DNA from: Blastochloris viridis
Lineage (GTDB): Bacteria > Pseudomonadota > Alphaproteobacteria > Rhizobiales > Xanthobacteraceae
Reading direction: 5' to 3'
NCBI RefSeq assembly: GCF_001402875.1
Contig: NZ_CP012946.1
Span: 1,590,001 to 1,654,000 of the forward strand
DNA: 64,000 nucleotides
A program made the position numbers and the translations under genes. Position 1 is the stretch's first letter. The number at the start of each line of letters is the position of its first letter. Under the pieces are notes generated by a model. The model did not search any database. It had not been told where the DNA came from and saw nothing but the letters and a program-made list of their open reading frames with translations. Below, piece after piece: positions 1 to 9,835 of the stretch.

Positions 1-2
1 AC

Positions 3-800
3 CGCGTCGCCACCGTCGACCTCGACTGTCGGCAGCTCTCGCTCACCCGCTACACCGAGAACCGCCGGGCGCTGGCGGCACGGATGGGCATCGCGCTGGA
101 GCTGTCGCACCACTTCACCGTCGAGCGCGGCGGCCACAACGCCATCGACCGTAACGAGGCCGACGAGTTCACCGCGTTCGCCGCCGCCATCACCACGCTG
201 GAGCACACCCACGACGTGGTGGTGATCGACACCCCAGGCTCCGACAGCTACCTGATGCGGGTGGCGCACGCGATGGCCGACACCCTGGTGACGCCGCTCA
301 ACGACAGTTTTGTCGATTTCGACGTGCTGGCCCGCATCGACGCCGAGACCTTCGTGGTGTCGGCGGTCGGCCCCTACGCCGGGCTGGTGCACGATGCGCG
401 GCGCCAGCGCCGTCTCGCCGACGGCGGCACCACCGACTGGGTGGTGGTGCGCAACCGCGTCGGCCAGTTCGAGACCCGCAATGGCCGCAATCTGGAGCGC
501 GGCCTGCAGGCGCTGGCGGCTGGGCTCGGCTTCCGCGTCGCCGAGGGGCTGTCGGAGCGGGTGATCTATCGCGAGCTGTTCCTGCGCGGGCTGACGGCGT
601 TCGATACCCTCGACCGCGCGCTGTTCGGCGTCGAGCCCAACCTGTCGCATTTCGCCGCGCGCCAGGAGGTGCGGGCGCTGGTCGAGTTCCTCAAGCTGCC
701 GCTCGCGGTGCCGAGCCGGCGGCACAGCGTGGAGGAGGACGACACCGGGCGCCCGGCGCCGGCCAAGGCCAGCCGGGCCCGCCGCGCTGCTCGCCGCTGA
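3..800 (+). CDS. mipZ: Division-plane positioning ATPase MipZ (5' end outside window)
   Basis: MipZ is a ParA/MinD-like P-loop ATPase that binds the chromosome partition complex and inhibits FtsZ, placing the division septum at midcell in alphaproteobacteria. The reading frame is open from the window edge (reading RVATVDLDCRQLSLTRYTEN), so the N-terminus with the Walker A lysine is missing. Visible are the switch region (VVVIDTPGSD, near residue 74), NDSFVDFDVL and the VVVRNR stretch that are typical of MipZ, and a basic Ala/Arg-rich tail. Family recognition is from these conserved blocks; only completeness is uncertain. Confidence 0.9.
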   Translation, partial: RVATVDLDCRQLSLTRYTENRRALAARMGIALELSHHFTVERGGHNAIDRNEADEFTAFAAAITTLEHTHDVVVIDTPGSDSYLMRVAHAMADTLVTPLNDSFVDFDVLARIDAETFVVSAVGPYAGLVHDARRQRRLADGGTTDWVVVRNRVGQFETRNGRNLERGLQALAAGLGFRVAEGLSERVIYRELFLRGLTAFDTLDRALFGVEPNLSHFAARQEVRALVEFLKLPLAVPSRRHSVEEDDTGRPAPAKASRARRAARR

Positions 801-914
801 GGCAGGCCGGATCGCGGCCGATACCGAATGCCGCCGCGCCGACGTTCGGTGGCGACGCGGTTGCCATTCGCCGCGATCGGACCCACCTAAGAGGCAACAG
901 CGCGCGATGGGTCC

Positions 915-1652
915 ATGTCGAGTCGAGACTCCAACCGTCCTCCCACCGTTGCCGGGCAAGGCCGTCCTCCCGCCGAGACCGGCGCGGATGTCGCGGCATT
1001 CCTGGCCGAGGTGAAGCGGCGTGCGCCGACGGTGGCGGCCGGCGAGCGCGGCCGGCTGATCTTCGCGCTCGACGCCACCATGAGCCGGCAGCCGACCTGG
1101 GACATGGCGACCCAGATGCAGGCCGACATGTTCCGCGAGGCCGCCGTGGCCGGCGGGCTGGCGGTGCAACTGCTCTATTACCGCGGCACCCACGAATGCC
1201 GCGCCTCGCGCTGGGTGGCCGACACCGCCGCGCTGGAGCGGCTGATGACCTCGATCGATTGCCGCGGTGGCCACACCCAGATCGCCCGCGTGCTGCGCCA
1301 CGCCGGCGAGGAGGCCGACCGGGGCCGGGTCCACGCGCTGGCCTTCGTCGGTGACGCAATGGAAGAGGCACTCGACGACCTTTGCGCCGCGGCCGGGCCG
1401 CTGGCGCTGCGCGGGGTGCCGGCGTTCCTGTTCCAGGAGGGCACCGACGCCGTCGCCGAGCAGGCGTTCCGCGAGATTGCCCGGCTGACCCGCGGCGCCT
1501 ATTGCCGGTTCGGGCCGGGCTCGGCTGCCGAGCTCAAGGCGCTGCTGCAGGCGGTGGCGGCCTACGCCGCCGGCGGCCGGCGGGCGCTCGCCGAGCTGGC
1601 CGACCGCAGCAACGGTCCCGGCGCCCGGCTGCTGCTCGAACAGATGCGATAA
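915..1652 (+). CDS. VWA-domain protein
   Basis: This 245-residue cytoplasmic protein has a von Willebrand factor A fold. After a disordered Pro-rich N-terminus (about 1-25), the first strand ends in LIFALDATMSRQ, with a MIDAS-like D53-x-T55-x-S57. Later blocks (GGHTQIARVL, VHALAFVGDAMEE) fit the other metal-site loops. The next gene, a J-domain protein, starts 3 bp after the stop, so the two are probably one operon; this VWA/DnaJ pair is familiar in Rhizobiales. The biochemical role is not known. It has no signal peptide or membrane segment, unlike the TadG-like VWA protein at 4978-6330. Confidence 0.75.
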   Translation: MSSRDSNRPPTVAGQGRPPAETGADVAAFLAEVKRRAPTVAAGERGRLIFALDATMSRQPTWDMATQMQADMFREAAVAGGLAVQLLYYRGTHECRASRWVADTAALERLMTSIDCRGGHTQIARVLRHAGEEADRGRVHALAFVGDAMEEALDDLCAAAGPLALRGVPAFLFQEGTDAVAEQAFREIARLTRGAYCRFGPGSAAELKALLQAVAAYAAGGRRALAELADRSNGPGARLLLEQMR

Positions 1653-1655
1653 GCC

Positions 1656-2357
1656 ATGGTGACGCTGGCGATCGGGGCTGGGGCGCTTCTGCTGATGTTG
1701 TGGGGGCTGAGCGCGCTGGCGAAGATGAACCCCAAGGTGCTGGTGGCCCGGCTGGCGCAGATCGGCGGCGGCGCGGCGGTTGTCGTCGCGCTCGGCTTGA
1801 TCGCGACCGGGCGGTTCATGGCGGCGATCCCGCTGCTGGTAGTGGCGTCCTCGCTGCTTGGCTGGCTGCCGCAGCCAGCCAACTGGACCGGCCGGACCCG
1901 GCGCAGCGCCGGGCAAAATTCGCGGGTGCGCACCGCTCTGATCGAGATGGTGCTCGACCACGACCTCGGCGAGATGGCCGGCACCGTGGTGGCCGGGCCC
2001 TATGCCGGGCGCAGCCTGGCGGCGCTGGGCCGCGCGGAGCTCTACGACCTTCTCGCCAGCGCCGATGCCGAAAGCCGCGCCCTACTGGAAGCTTATCTCG
2101 ACCGCCGGATGCCCGGCTGGCGTGAAGACGGTGAGCCGAACCCGGCAGCGGGGGCCGGTGAGCGCCGGCGCGACGGCGCGATGACCGAGCAGGAGGCCTA
2201 TGAGATCCTTGGCCTTGTGCCAGGAGCGTCCGCCGAGGACATTCGACGGGCCCACCGGGCGCTCATGAAGCGTCTGCACCCCGACCAGGGTGGGTCCAAC
2301 TGGCTCGCCACCCGGGTGAACGAAGCCAAGGACGTACTCTTGCGGCACCATCGCTGA
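1656..2357 (+). CDS. Membrane-anchored J-domain (DnaJ-like) protein
   Basis: The 233-residue protein has one N-terminal hydrophobic segment (about 1-20), a second hydrophobic stretch (about 38-70), a linker, and a C-terminal J domain (about 176-233) with the HPD tripeptide at 208-210. This order resembles the Tim14/Pam18-like membrane J proteins, which stimulate DnaK/Hsp70 ATPase at a membrane. There is no Gly/Phe region or zinc finger, so it is not canonical DnaJ. It starts 3 bp after the VWA gene and is likely co-transcribed with it. The client or partner is unknown. Confidence 0.8.
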   Translation: MVTLAIGAGALLLMLWGLSALAKMNPKVLVARLAQIGGGAAVVVALGLIATGRFMAAIPLLVVASSLLGWLPQPANWTGRTRRSAGQNSRVRTALIEMVLDHDLGEMAGTVVAGPYAGRSLAALGRAELYDLLASADAESRALLEAYLDRRMPGWREDGEPNPAAGAGERRRDGAMTEQEAYEILGLVPGASAEDIRRAHRALMKRLHPDQGGSNWLATRVNEAKDVLLRHHR

Positions 2358-2529
2358 TACTCCACGCGCGAAGGGCAGGCGACACGGACACGCGGACGAC
2401 GTGCCCCATACGGCTTCCGGATGATCAAGTCGGTGACCCCGGAAACAGCTCCGCCGAAAAACCCCTAGTCTGAAAGGAATTTTTCGGCGACGGCAGTGCG
2501 AGCCTCCGGCCGATTGGCTGGAGTTCGTT

Positions 2530-4128
2530 TCAGTTCTTCAACGGCATACAGGCGAAGTCGGATTTCTTGAGGACGCGGCAGGCTTCGCGCGCGCGTTCCT
2601 CGTCGAAGCCGGCAAAGCGGGCGCGGTAGAGCGCGGTCGAGCCCTTGACCACCTTCTCGGTGAAGGGGTCGGCCGAGGCGAGCAGGCCCCGGTTGCGGCT
2701 CTGGGCTTCGCGCAACTTGTCACGTGCCTGCGCCTCCGCCGGGAACGCGCCGATCTGGATCATCCATTCGCTGCGCGCGGCGTGGGCGGCGGCGTTCGAG
2801 ACCGCGGCCGCGGCCGGCGTGGGCGGCATCTGGACGGGCGCCGACACCGGGGTGACGCGCGCCACCTGGGCGTCAAGCGTATTGGGTGCGGGCGGGAAGG
2901 TGCCGCGCGGCGCCGAATTGCCGCCCGGGCCGATGGTGACGACCGCAGCGGTGATCGCGCCGCGGGAGGGCGCCGCCGGAGCCGTGGCGGACGAGGTGTC
3001 CGAGGCCGGCGTGATGGCGCCGAGCGGTGCGCGGGTATTGGCGGGGCCGACCTGGATCGAGCGCACCGCGTTGGGACGCAGCGGCTCGGTGGAGCCGGGG
3101 CCGGGGCGCGCAATTGCCGCGGTGGCAACCTGGTCGGCCCGTACCGACGCCAGCGCCAGCGGCACGCCGGGGCTCCGCGGCTCGGCCGCGGCCGCCACCG
3201 GCTCGGACTCGGCGATGCGCGGCGCGGTGTGGGCGCCGGCGAAGGCCCGCGGCAGGTGGGATTCGAGCAGCTCGGCCATGCGGGCGTCGCGCGCGGCGCC
3301 GGAGCGGCCGCCCAGCACCACGCCGACCAAGTGGCGGCCGTCGCGCCGAACCGAGGACACCAGGTTGAAGCCGGAGGCGCGGGTGTAGCCGGTCTTGATG
3401 CCGTCGACGCCCTCGACCCGGCCGAGCAGCCTGTTGTGGTTGGCGATCTGGCTGCCGCGCCAGGCGAACTGGCGGGTGGAGAAAAAGCGGTAATAGCGCG
3501 GGAAGCGCTCCTGGATGGCGCGGCCCAGCACCGACATGTCGCGCGCGGTGGTGACCTGGTCCGGGTTCGGCAGGCCGGAGGCGTTGCGGAAGGTGGTGCG
3601 CGACATGCCGAGCGCGCGGGCCTTGCGCGTCATCACCGCCGCGAACGAGGCCTCGTCGCCGGCGACGGCTTCGGCGATGATCACCGCGACGTCGTTGGCC
3701 GAGCGGGTGATGATGGCCTTGATGGCGTCTTCGACCTCGATGGTCGAGCCGGGCCTCAGGCCGAGCTTGGTCGGCTCCTGCGCGGCGGCGCGGGCCGATA
3801 CCGGCAGTTCGCTGTCGAGCCGCAGGCGCCCGGCATCGAGCTGCTCGAACAGCAGATAGAGTGTCATGATCTTGGTGATCGACGCCGGGTGGCGCAGCGC
3901 GTCGGCGTTGGCCTCGTGCAGCACCCTGCCGGTGTTGGCGTCGACGACGATTGCAGAATAGCCGCTGCGCCACTGCTCGCTCGAGGTGGTCGCCTGAGCC
4001 GGCTTGCTGCGGTGCGATTTTTGCCGGGCGTCGGCCGGTTGCGGCAACGCCAGCCCGATCGCGGCAGCGACGGCGGCGACACGGATGGCAAACGGCACGA
4101 AGCCCCGTCCATGGCCGAGAACAATCAT
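2530..4128 (-). CDS. D-alanyl-D-alanine carboxypeptidase with C-terminal SPOR domain
   Basis: Penicillin-binding-protein-5-type serine peptidase (S11 family) that trims the terminal D-Ala from peptidoglycan stem peptides in the periplasm. All three active-site motifs are visible: SITK (about 83-86), SAN (about 143-145) and KTG (about 245-247). A Pro/Ala-rich linker follows, then a SPOR domain over the last 75 residues, which binds denuded septal peptidoglycan and suggests recruitment to division sites. The chosen ATG at 4128 begins a clear signal peptide (hydrophobic run ending in ADA). An in-frame ATG at 4206 would put 26 charged residues before it and is less likely. It faces away from the phasin gene. 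Confidence 0.9.
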   Translation of the reverse strand: MIVLGHGRGFVPFAIRVAAVAAAIGLALPQPADARQKSHRSKPAQATTSSEQWRSGYSAIVVDANTGRVLHEANADALRHPASITKIMTLYLLFEQLDAGRLRLDSELPVSARAAAQEPTKLGLRPGSTIEVEDAIKAIITRSANDVAVIIAEAVAGDEASFAAVMTRKARALGMSRTTFRNASGLPNPDQVTTARDMSVLGRAIQERFPRYYRFFSTRQFAWRGSQIANHNRLLGRVEGVDGIKTGYTRASGFNLVSSVRRDGRHLVGVVLGGRSGAARDARMAELLESHLPRAFAGAHTAPRIAESEPVAAAAEPRSPGVPLALASVRADQVATAAIARPGPGSTEPLRPNAVRSIQVGPANTRAPLGAITPASDTSSATAPAAPSRGAITAAVVTIGPGGNSAPRGTFPPAPNTLDAQVARVTPVSAPVQMPPTPAAAAVSNAAAHAARSEWMIQIGAFPAEAQARDKLREAQSRNRGLLASADPFTEKVVKGSTALYRARFAGFDEERAREACRVLKKSDFACMPLKN

Positions 4129-4540
4129 CGGTTCGTCCGTTGCAGTTCCTCGCGGCCGCAGGAGTTGCGGCCTCGTCACCATGCGCACAGAACTGCCGGG
4201 GATCATCGCGTGACCCCGGAGTCACGATCCACCGCCAGCCCTCGTCGGAAAAGGGCTCTTGGCCGGATGGCAGCCAGCCCCACGGGGTCGGATGCTATTG
4301 AGCCCCCCGCACGACTGAGCGCAGCCCAAGCCTTGCGCGAAGGCGGGTCGACCTCGAACATTAGGCCGGGAGAGTTGATGGACGGTTAAGGAGACGCAAC
4401 AAATCTGGCGTTATATTGCAGTGCGGTACGAAACCTTGACCGGAATGCTGCATTGCGATACCCCTCGTTGAGGCGGAGCCGTCGCAATTCCGCCTCCCCC
4501 CTGCGCCAACCGGCGGCTAAGCCGAAAGAGAGGAACGGTC
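4129..4540. promoter_or_regulatory. Divergent promoter region; possible PhaR boxes at 4417-4424 and 4449-4456
   Basis: This 412-bp gap lies between the carboxypeptidase and phasin genes, and no gene is seen in it. Close to the phasin start are two TGC-rich octamers, TGCAGTGC (4417-4424) and TGCATTGC (4449-4456), 24 bp apart. The PHA-responsive repressor PhaR is known to bind TGC-rich elements upstream of phasin genes. Assigning these as PhaR sites is inference; no phaR gene is in the window. Confidence 0.35.
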
Positions 4541-4882
4541 ATGTTCCAGAATTTTGACGAAATTCAGAAGCTCAGCCAAGAAAACGTCGACGTCGCGGTT
4601 AAGTCGGCCAGTGCCGTCACCAAGGGCGTGCAGGCGATCGCGGTTGAGGTCGCCGACTATTCGAAAAAGTCCTTTGAGCAGAGCTCTGCCGCCGCCGAGA
4701 AGCTGTTGGGCGCCAAGTCGCTCGACAAGGCGTTCGAGATCCAGTCTGACTACGTCAAGGCCGCCTATGAGGGCCTGATTTCGCAGGCGACCAAACTCGG
4801 CGCGCTCTACACCGACCTCGCCAAGGAAGCCTGCAAGCCCTACGAGAACGTTTTCAGCCGGTTCGGCGCGCCCAAGTCCTGA
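4541..4882 (+). CDS. Phasin family protein
   Basis: The 113-residue protein is alpha-helical and amphipathic throughout, with no signal peptide. It has the phasin pattern of long Ala/Lys/Glu-rich helices (KSASAVTKGVQAIAVEVADY, SFEQSSAAAEKLLGAKSLDK, EIQSDYVKAAYEGLISQATK). Phasins coat polyhydroxyalkanoate granules and control their size and number. The ATG is preceded by AGAGG at good spacing. The length matches small Rhizobiales phasins. TGC-rich boxes upstream suggest PHA-responsive control. No PHA synthase or depolymerase is nearby. Confidence 0.88.
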   Translation: MFQNFDEIQKLSQENVDVAVKSASAVTKGVQAIAVEVADYSKKSFEQSSAAAEKLLGAKSLDKAFEIQSDYVKAAYEGLISQATKLGALYTDLAKEACKPYENVFSRFGAPKS

Positions 4883-4977
4883 GCCCGGTTTCGAGCGCGG
4901 CCCCAGGCGTCGCGGCCCTAGGCGTCGCGGCGCTGGCGGCGCCTTCCCGGCTTCGCTCGCCGGCAATCGCGCGCGCC

Positions 4978-6330
4978 TCAATTCGAGAGGTGCAGGCGGA
5001 CCAACTCAGAGGCGATCTGGTCGAACACCGAGACCATCTCCGAGGCGGAGGTCAGGTAGAAGAACTTCTCGGAGTCGGAGGCGCAGTTCTTCAGCAGCGT
5101 CGATTTCGCGTCGTTCCCGGTGTTCACCTGGATGGTGTAGATGGTGATGTTCTGCGCCTTGATGTTGGCGCAGGTTCCGGTGTCGCACTTGGTGCCGCTG
5201 CACATCCGCGAATCGACCTTGGTTGACGTGGACGAGCCGTCGCCGTCCCAGCGGTTGCGGGTGTTGAGGCCGTCGCTCAGCAGCACGATCGCCTCCCGGT
5301 AGGTCTGGTCGGTCTTCTTGGCCGGCACCGTCAGCGGACCGCCGCCGACCAGCGACTGCCACGCCCACACCAGGCCGATCGGCTGGTTGGTGGCGCCGAC
5401 CGCGGTCAGGTTGGTGACCGTCGACTTCAGCGCGGTCCAGTTGTGGCCGAGCCCGATCATCTGCTCTGGACAGTAGTCATTTTGAGTGGCCGGAAATTTC
5501 GATTCCGTTCGGGTCCCGATCTCGTCGGTGCGTTGATCGTAGCCTTTGCCCGCGGTGGATGGATAGGCCGCGTCAGGGGTGCCGCGGTCGGTCACGCAGC
5601 CGCCCCAACCCGATTTGTTGGTCGAGATGGTCCATATGCCGTAGGTTTTGTTTCTGCCGCTCCCAGTAGAGGCGGCCAGGCACTGAACCTTGCTGACCGG
5701 CCCCGAAATGCTACAGCTGCCATAATCGCTCCAGTCCAGCCAGCTCGCGTTCTTGTTGGTTTTTCCGACATTGACGGTCTCGCTGAACGGGATGATCGAG
5801 ACCTCGACGTCGCCGTCCTCGGCGGCAGCCGCCTGCAATTGGTCGAGCAGGCCCTTGGCGGCGGTCTTGAGCGCCGAGAGCTTGTTGGACGAATTCATCG
5901 AGCCGGTGGTGTCGAGCGACAGCGCGACCCTGAGCTTTTCGCTGCCCCATTTCACCGTGGCGGTCGTCGCCAGCGGCATGGCCAGATAGTCGGAAAACAC
6001 CATCATTCGTGTCGGCATGGTGCCGCTGGCCGATACCGACAGCGTGCCCTTGCCGGGGGTAACCGAGACCTCGATGGCGGCGACGTCGCGGGCGCCGAAA
6101 TTGGCGTCGAAATACTGCCGACCCTTGGTCTGGAGGTCGGCGCTGGTGGTCGAGGTCGGCAGACGGCTCAGTGCCAGCGCGGTGGAATCGACCGCGTTCT
6201 GCATCTTGGCCAAGCCGTCGATCTGGCGGCCATAGTCGACCGCGACGCCGATGGCGCCGATGACCGGGACCAGGGCGACGGCGAAAATCGCTGCAACATT
6301 ACCCGTTTCGCAGCGCAAGAAACGGAACAT
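4978..6330 (-). CDS. TadG-like pilus-assembly/VWA protein
   Basis: This 450-residue protein has an N-terminal TadE/G-type segment (RCETGNVAAIFAVALVPVIG, about 7-26) holding the single membrane anchor. A large extracytoplasmic VWA domain follows, with a MIDAS motif DTTGSM at 140-145. Six or more cysteines lie in the VWA inserts and probably form disulfides outside the cytoplasm. TadG-like proteins take part in Flp/Tad pilus assembly or surface functions, but no other tad gene is in the window, so this is an orphan copy. The last residues (LVRLHLSN) match the usual C-terminus of the family. Confidence 0.82.
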   Translation of the reverse strand: MFRFLRCETGNVAAIFAVALVPVIGAIGVAVDYGRQIDGLAKMQNAVDSTALALSRLPTSTTSADLQTKGRQYFDANFGARDVAAIEVSVTPGKGTLSVSASGTMPTRMMVFSDYLAMPLATTATVKWGSEKLRVALSLDTTGSMNSSNKLSALKTAAKGLLDQLQAAAAEDGDVEVSIIPFSETVNVGKTNKNASWLDWSDYGSCSISGPVSKVQCLAASTGSGRNKTYGIWTISTNKSGWGGCVTDRGTPDAAYPSTAGKGYDQRTDEIGTRTESKFPATQNDYCPEQMIGLGHNWTALKSTVTNLTAVGATNQPIGLVWAWQSLVGGGPLTVPAKKTDQTYREAIVLLSDGLNTRNRWDGDGSSTSTKVDSRMCSGTKCDTGTCANIKAQNITIYTIQVNTGNDAKSTLLKNCASDSEKFFYLTSASEMVSVFDQIASELVRLHLSN

Positions 6331-6930
6331 GGCATCCTCCCGCTCATCGTCGGCGCGCCAGCCTAAAGCGGGGAGGTAACAGTTCCCTTAGACCTGTCGG
6401 AAAATCCGCCAAATGTTTGCTAAAGCTTGATTAACTGTGGCAGGGGAAAGCTGTTGAGCCAAAGGCCGCTACGGAGCCTGCGCCGCGGCGTCCCGGCTGA
6501 AGCCGCCGGGCCGGCGATCCCACCACGGCGCCGTCTCCAACAGATTGAAGGGGAGGCGGGAATTTTCGCAAAACTCGATCGGATCGGCCGCCGCGGCTGG
6601 CGCCGGGAGGGCGGCTTGCGCCATAATCCGCCGGACAAGGCCGAGGCCGCGGTTTCGGCGGGTGGTTTTGATCACTCGCATGTGAACGGGCCGCGGCCAG
6701 TGGCGGCGGCGCTGCCGCGCCAGCGTGCGCGGCCTGACCGCACTGGCGGCGCGCCGAGGCTGTTACTATTATTACGAGGTGGATCGGCGGTCGGCGGTGT
6801 CGATATCGGCGCTCATGGCTGCCGTGTGTCCCGTCCGTCGATGTCGAACCAAAGCGTTGCCGGCTTGCCGATGATCCTGGAGTTTCCTCTGACCAAATCG
6901 CGAGATGCCGCGCCGGGGCGTCCCCGCGCA
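6331..6930. other. 600-bp intergenic region, no convincing gene
   Basis: This gap lies between the divergent TadG-like gene and clpS. A minus-strand frame at 6469-6681 could encode about 70 residues with a weak signal-peptide-like start, but it has no clear ribosome binding site or recognisable family. The clpS frame is open upstream to 6427, and ATGs at 6841 and 6871 are possible longer starts. Nothing else is recognised here. Confidence 0.4.
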
Positions 6931-7260
6931 ATGGCCGACAAGGGCAAACCGGTCACGCCGGCCGGGCCGGGGACGGCGGTGATCGCGCGAACCAAGGCGC
7001 AGACCAAGCGCCCGAGTTTGTACCGCGTGCTGCTGCTGAACGACGATTACACGCCGATGGAATTCGTCGTTTTGATCCTGGAGCGGTTCTTTGGAAAGAA
7101 CCGTGACGAAGCGACGCGCATTATGTTGCATGTCCACCACCATGGCGTCGGCGAGTGCGGGATCTATACCTATGAGGTGGCGGAAACAAAAGTCACGCAG
7201 GTGATGGACTTCGCCCGCAAACACCAGCACCCTCTCCAGTGCGTTATGGAGAAGAAATAG
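6931..7260 (+). CDS. clpS: ATP-dependent Clp protease adaptor ClpS
   Basis: ClpS delivers N-degron substrates to ClpA in the ClpAP protease. The 109-residue protein has a short disordered N-terminus, then the core beginning [20 protein letters not shown], which carries the NDDYTPM substrate-pocket motif, and [21 protein letters not shown]. The start at 6931 gives the usual family length and a typical head (MADKG...). In-frame ATGs at 6871 and 6841 are alternatives without better ribosome binding sites. clpA starts 10 bp after the stop, so the two form an operon. Confidence 0.92.
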   Translation: MADKGKPVTPAGPGTAVIARTKAQTKRPSLYRVLLLNDDYTPMEFVVLILERFFGKNRDEATRIMLHVHHHGVGECGIYTYEVAETKVTQVMDFARKHQHPLQCVMEKK

Positions 7261-7269
7261 GAGCCCCCG

Positions 7270-9723
7270 TTGCCCAGTTTCTCCCGCAGCCTCGAACAGT
7301 CCCTGCACCGCGCCCTGGCCCTGGCCAATGAGCGGCACCACGAGTACGCGACGCTGGAGCATCTGCTGCTTGCCCTCGTCGAAGACCAGGACGCGGCGGC
7401 GGTGATGCGGGCCTGCAATGTCGACCTCGACAAGCTGAAGCGGGCCCTGGTCGATTACATCGACAGCGAACTGGACAATCTCACCACCGACGGCAGCGAC
7501 GAGTCCAAGCCGACCGCCGGTTTCCAGCGCGTCATCCAGCGCGCGGTGATCCACGTGCAGTCGTCCGGCCGCGAGGAGGTCACCGGCGCCAACGTGCTGG
7601 TGGCGATCTTCGCCGAGCGCGAAAGCCACGCCGCGTATTTCCTGCAGGAGCAGGACATGACGCGCTACGACGCCGTCAACTACATCAGCCACGGTATCGC
7701 CAAGCGGCCCGGCCTGTCGGAGAGCCGGCCGGCGCGCGGCGTCGAGGACGAGGCCGACACCAAGCCGGGCGAGGAACCCAAGAAGAAGGGCGATGCGCTC
7801 GATGCCTATTGCATCAACCTCAACAAGAAGGCGCGCGACGGCAAGATCGACCCGTTGATCGGACGCGACAACGAGATCCAGCGCACCATCCAGGTGTTGT
7901 GCCGCCGCCAGAAGAACAATCCGCTGTTCGTCGGCGACCCCGGCGTCGGCAAGACCGCCATCGCTGAGGGTCTCGCCCGCCGCATCGTCAATGGCGAGGT
8001 GCCGGAGGTGCTGTCGAACGCCACCGTGTTCTCGCTCGACATGGGCGCGCTGCTCGCCGGTACGCGCTACCGCGGCGACTTCGAGGAGCGGTTGAAGCAG
8101 GTCATCAAGGAGATCGAGAACTACCCCGGCGCCATCATGTTCATCGACGAGATCCACACGGTGATCGGCGCCGGAGCGACCTCGGGCGGGGCGATGGACG
8201 CCTCCAACCTGCTGAAGCCCGCACTGTCCTCGGGCAGCGTGCGCTGCATCGGCTCGACCACCTACAAGGAATACCGCCAGTACTTCGAGAAGGACCGCGC
8301 GTTGGTGCGCCGGTTCCAGAAGATCGACGTCAACGAGCCGTCGCCGGCCGACGCCTTCGAGATCCTGAAGGGGCTGAAGCCGTACTTCGAGGACTTTCAC
8401 AAGCTCCGCTACACCAACGAGGCGATCAAGGCCGCGGTGGACCTCTCGGTGCGCTACATCCACGACCGCAAGCTGCCCGACAAGGCGATCGACGTGATCG
8501 ACGAATCCGGCGCGGCGCAGATGCTGCACCCGGAGGGCCGCCGCAAGAAGACGATCGGCGTCAAGGAGATCGAGGCCGTGGTGTCGACCATGGCGCGGAT
8601 TCCGCCCAAGACGGTGTCGAAGGACGACGCCGAGGTGCTGGCCAACCTCGAACGGACCCTGAAGCGGGTGGTGTTCGGCCAGGACAAGGCGATCGAGGCG
8701 CTGTCCTCGGCGATCAAGCTCGCCCGCGCCGGCTTGCGCGAGCCGGAGAAGCCGATCGGCTCCTATTTGTTCTCGGGGCCGACCGGCGTCGGCAAGACCG
8801 AGGTGGCCAAGCAGCTCGCCGACTCGCTCGGCGTGCCGCTGACCCGCTTCGACATGAGCGAGTACATGGAGCGGCATACCGTGTCGCGGCTGATCGGCGC
8901 GCCGCCAGGCTATGTCGGCTTCGACCAGGGCGGCCTGCTGACCGACGCGGTCGACCAGAACCCGCACTCGGTGCTGCTGCTGGATGAGATCGAGAAGGCC
9001 CATCCCGATCTCTACAACATCCTGCTGCAGGTGATGGACCACGGCAAATTGACCGACCACAACGGCAAGCAGGTCGATTTCCGCAACACCATCATCATCA
9101 TGACCACCAACGCCGGCGCGAGCGACCTCGCCAAGGCGGCCTACGGCTTCACCCGCTCCAAGCGGGAGGGCGACGATACCGAGGCGATCAACCGCCTGTT
9201 CGCGCCGGAATTCCGCAACCGCCTCGATGCGATCATCCCGTTCGCGCACCTGCCGACCGAGGTGATCGCGATGGTGGTGCAGAAGTTCGTGCTGCAGCTG
9301 GAGGCCCAGCTCGCCGACCGCAACGTGACCATCGGGCTCAGCTCGGAGGCGACCGACTGGCTGGTCGAGCACGGCTACGACATCCAGATGGGCGCGCGTC
9401 CGATGGGCCGGGTCATCCAGGAGTCGATCAAGAAGGCGCTGGCCGACGAGGTGCTGTTCGGCAAGCTGCGCAAGGGCGGCCACGTCAAGGTGGTGGTCGA
9501 GGAGGTCGACGGCGTCCGGAAGCTCGGCTTCGAGTTCCTCGAAGGGCCGGTGACGCCGAAGCCCGAACCGGTGGCGCCGGCGAAGAAGGTGCGCAAGCGC
9601 AAACCGGTGTTCGCCGCCAAGGTCGCCAAGCCGAAGCCCAAGGCGGACAAGCCGACCAAAGGCGGCAATGGCGGCGGCAGCGCCCGCAGCCCGGTGCCCA
9701 AGGTGCCGCTGATCAAGGCGTGA
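7270..9723 (+). CDS. clpA: ATP-dependent Clp protease ATP-binding subunit ClpA
   Basis: This 817-residue AAA+ unfoldase partners ClpP. An N-terminal Clp-N double repeat (about 1-140) binds ClpS. Two AAA+ modules follow, with Walker A GDPGVGKT and GPTGVGKT and Walker B boxes ([20 protein letters not shown]). The tail from about 760 is Lys/Pro-rich, a common extension in Rhizobiales ClpA. The start is TTG, supported by AGGAG at 7258-7262. It is directly downstream of clpS and followed by a strong terminator. Confidence 0.95.
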   Translation: MPSFSRSLEQSLHRALALANERHHEYATLEHLLLALVEDQDAAAVMRACNVDLDKLKRALVDYIDSELDNLTTDGSDESKPTAGFQRVIQRAVIHVQSSGREEVTGANVLVAIFAERESHAAYFLQEQDMTRYDAVNYISHGIAKRPGLSESRPARGVEDEADTKPGEEPKKKGDALDAYCINLNKKARDGKIDPLIGRDNEIQRTIQVLCRRQKNNPLFVGDPGVGKTAIAEGLARRIVNGEVPEVLSNATVFSLDMGALLAGTRYRGDFEERLKQVIKEIENYPGAIMFIDEIHTVIGAGATSGGAMDASNLLKPALSSGSVRCIGSTTYKEYRQYFEKDRALVRRFQKIDVNEPSPADAFEILKGLKPYFEDFHKLRYTNEAIKAAVDLSVRYIHDRKLPDKAIDVIDESGAAQMLHPEGRRKKTIGVKEIEAVVSTMARIPPKTVSKDDAEVLANLERTLKRVVFGQDKAIEALSSAIKLARAGLREPEKPIGSYLFSGPTGVGKTEVAKQLADSLGVPLTRFDMSEYMERHTVSRLIGAPPGYVGFDQGGLLTDAVDQNPHSVLLLDEIEKAHPDLYNILLQVMDHGKLTDHNGKQVDFRNTIIIMTTNAGASDLAKAAYGFTRSKREGDDTEAINRLFAPEFRNRLDAIIPFAHLPTEVIAMVVQKFVLQLEAQLADRNVTIGLSSEATDWLVEHGYDIQMGARPMGRVIQESIKKALADEVLFGKLRKGGHVKVVVEEVDGVRKLGFEFLEGPVTPKPEPVAPAKKVRKRKPVFAAKVAKPKPKADKPTKGGNGGGSARSPVPKVPLIKA

Positions 9724-9740
9724 GCAGGCAATGAACGGAA

Positions 9741-9766
9741 GGCCGGGCCGATGCCCGGCCTTTCTG
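9741..9766 (+). terminator. Rho-independent terminator after clpA
   Basis: A perfect 8-bp stem GGCCGGGC/GCCCGGCC with a 4-nt loop (9741-9760) is followed by TTTCT. It lies 17 bp after the clpA stop. Confidence 0.75.
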
Positions 9767-9835
9767 CATCGGGGCCGGGCGGACTTGGACGGAAGGCCAA
9801 CTTTCGCTCGGATGCCGGATCGGTCACAAGGACGC

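Noticed and set aside
4409..4417. CGTTATATT, identical to a ModE half-site, upstream of the phasin gene
   Set aside because: No matching right half-site (ATAACG) at any suitable spacing; a chance AT-rich match.
6469..6681. Possible 70-residue minus-strand secreted protein
   Set aside because: No convincing ribosome binding site or family; codon pattern not clearly coding.
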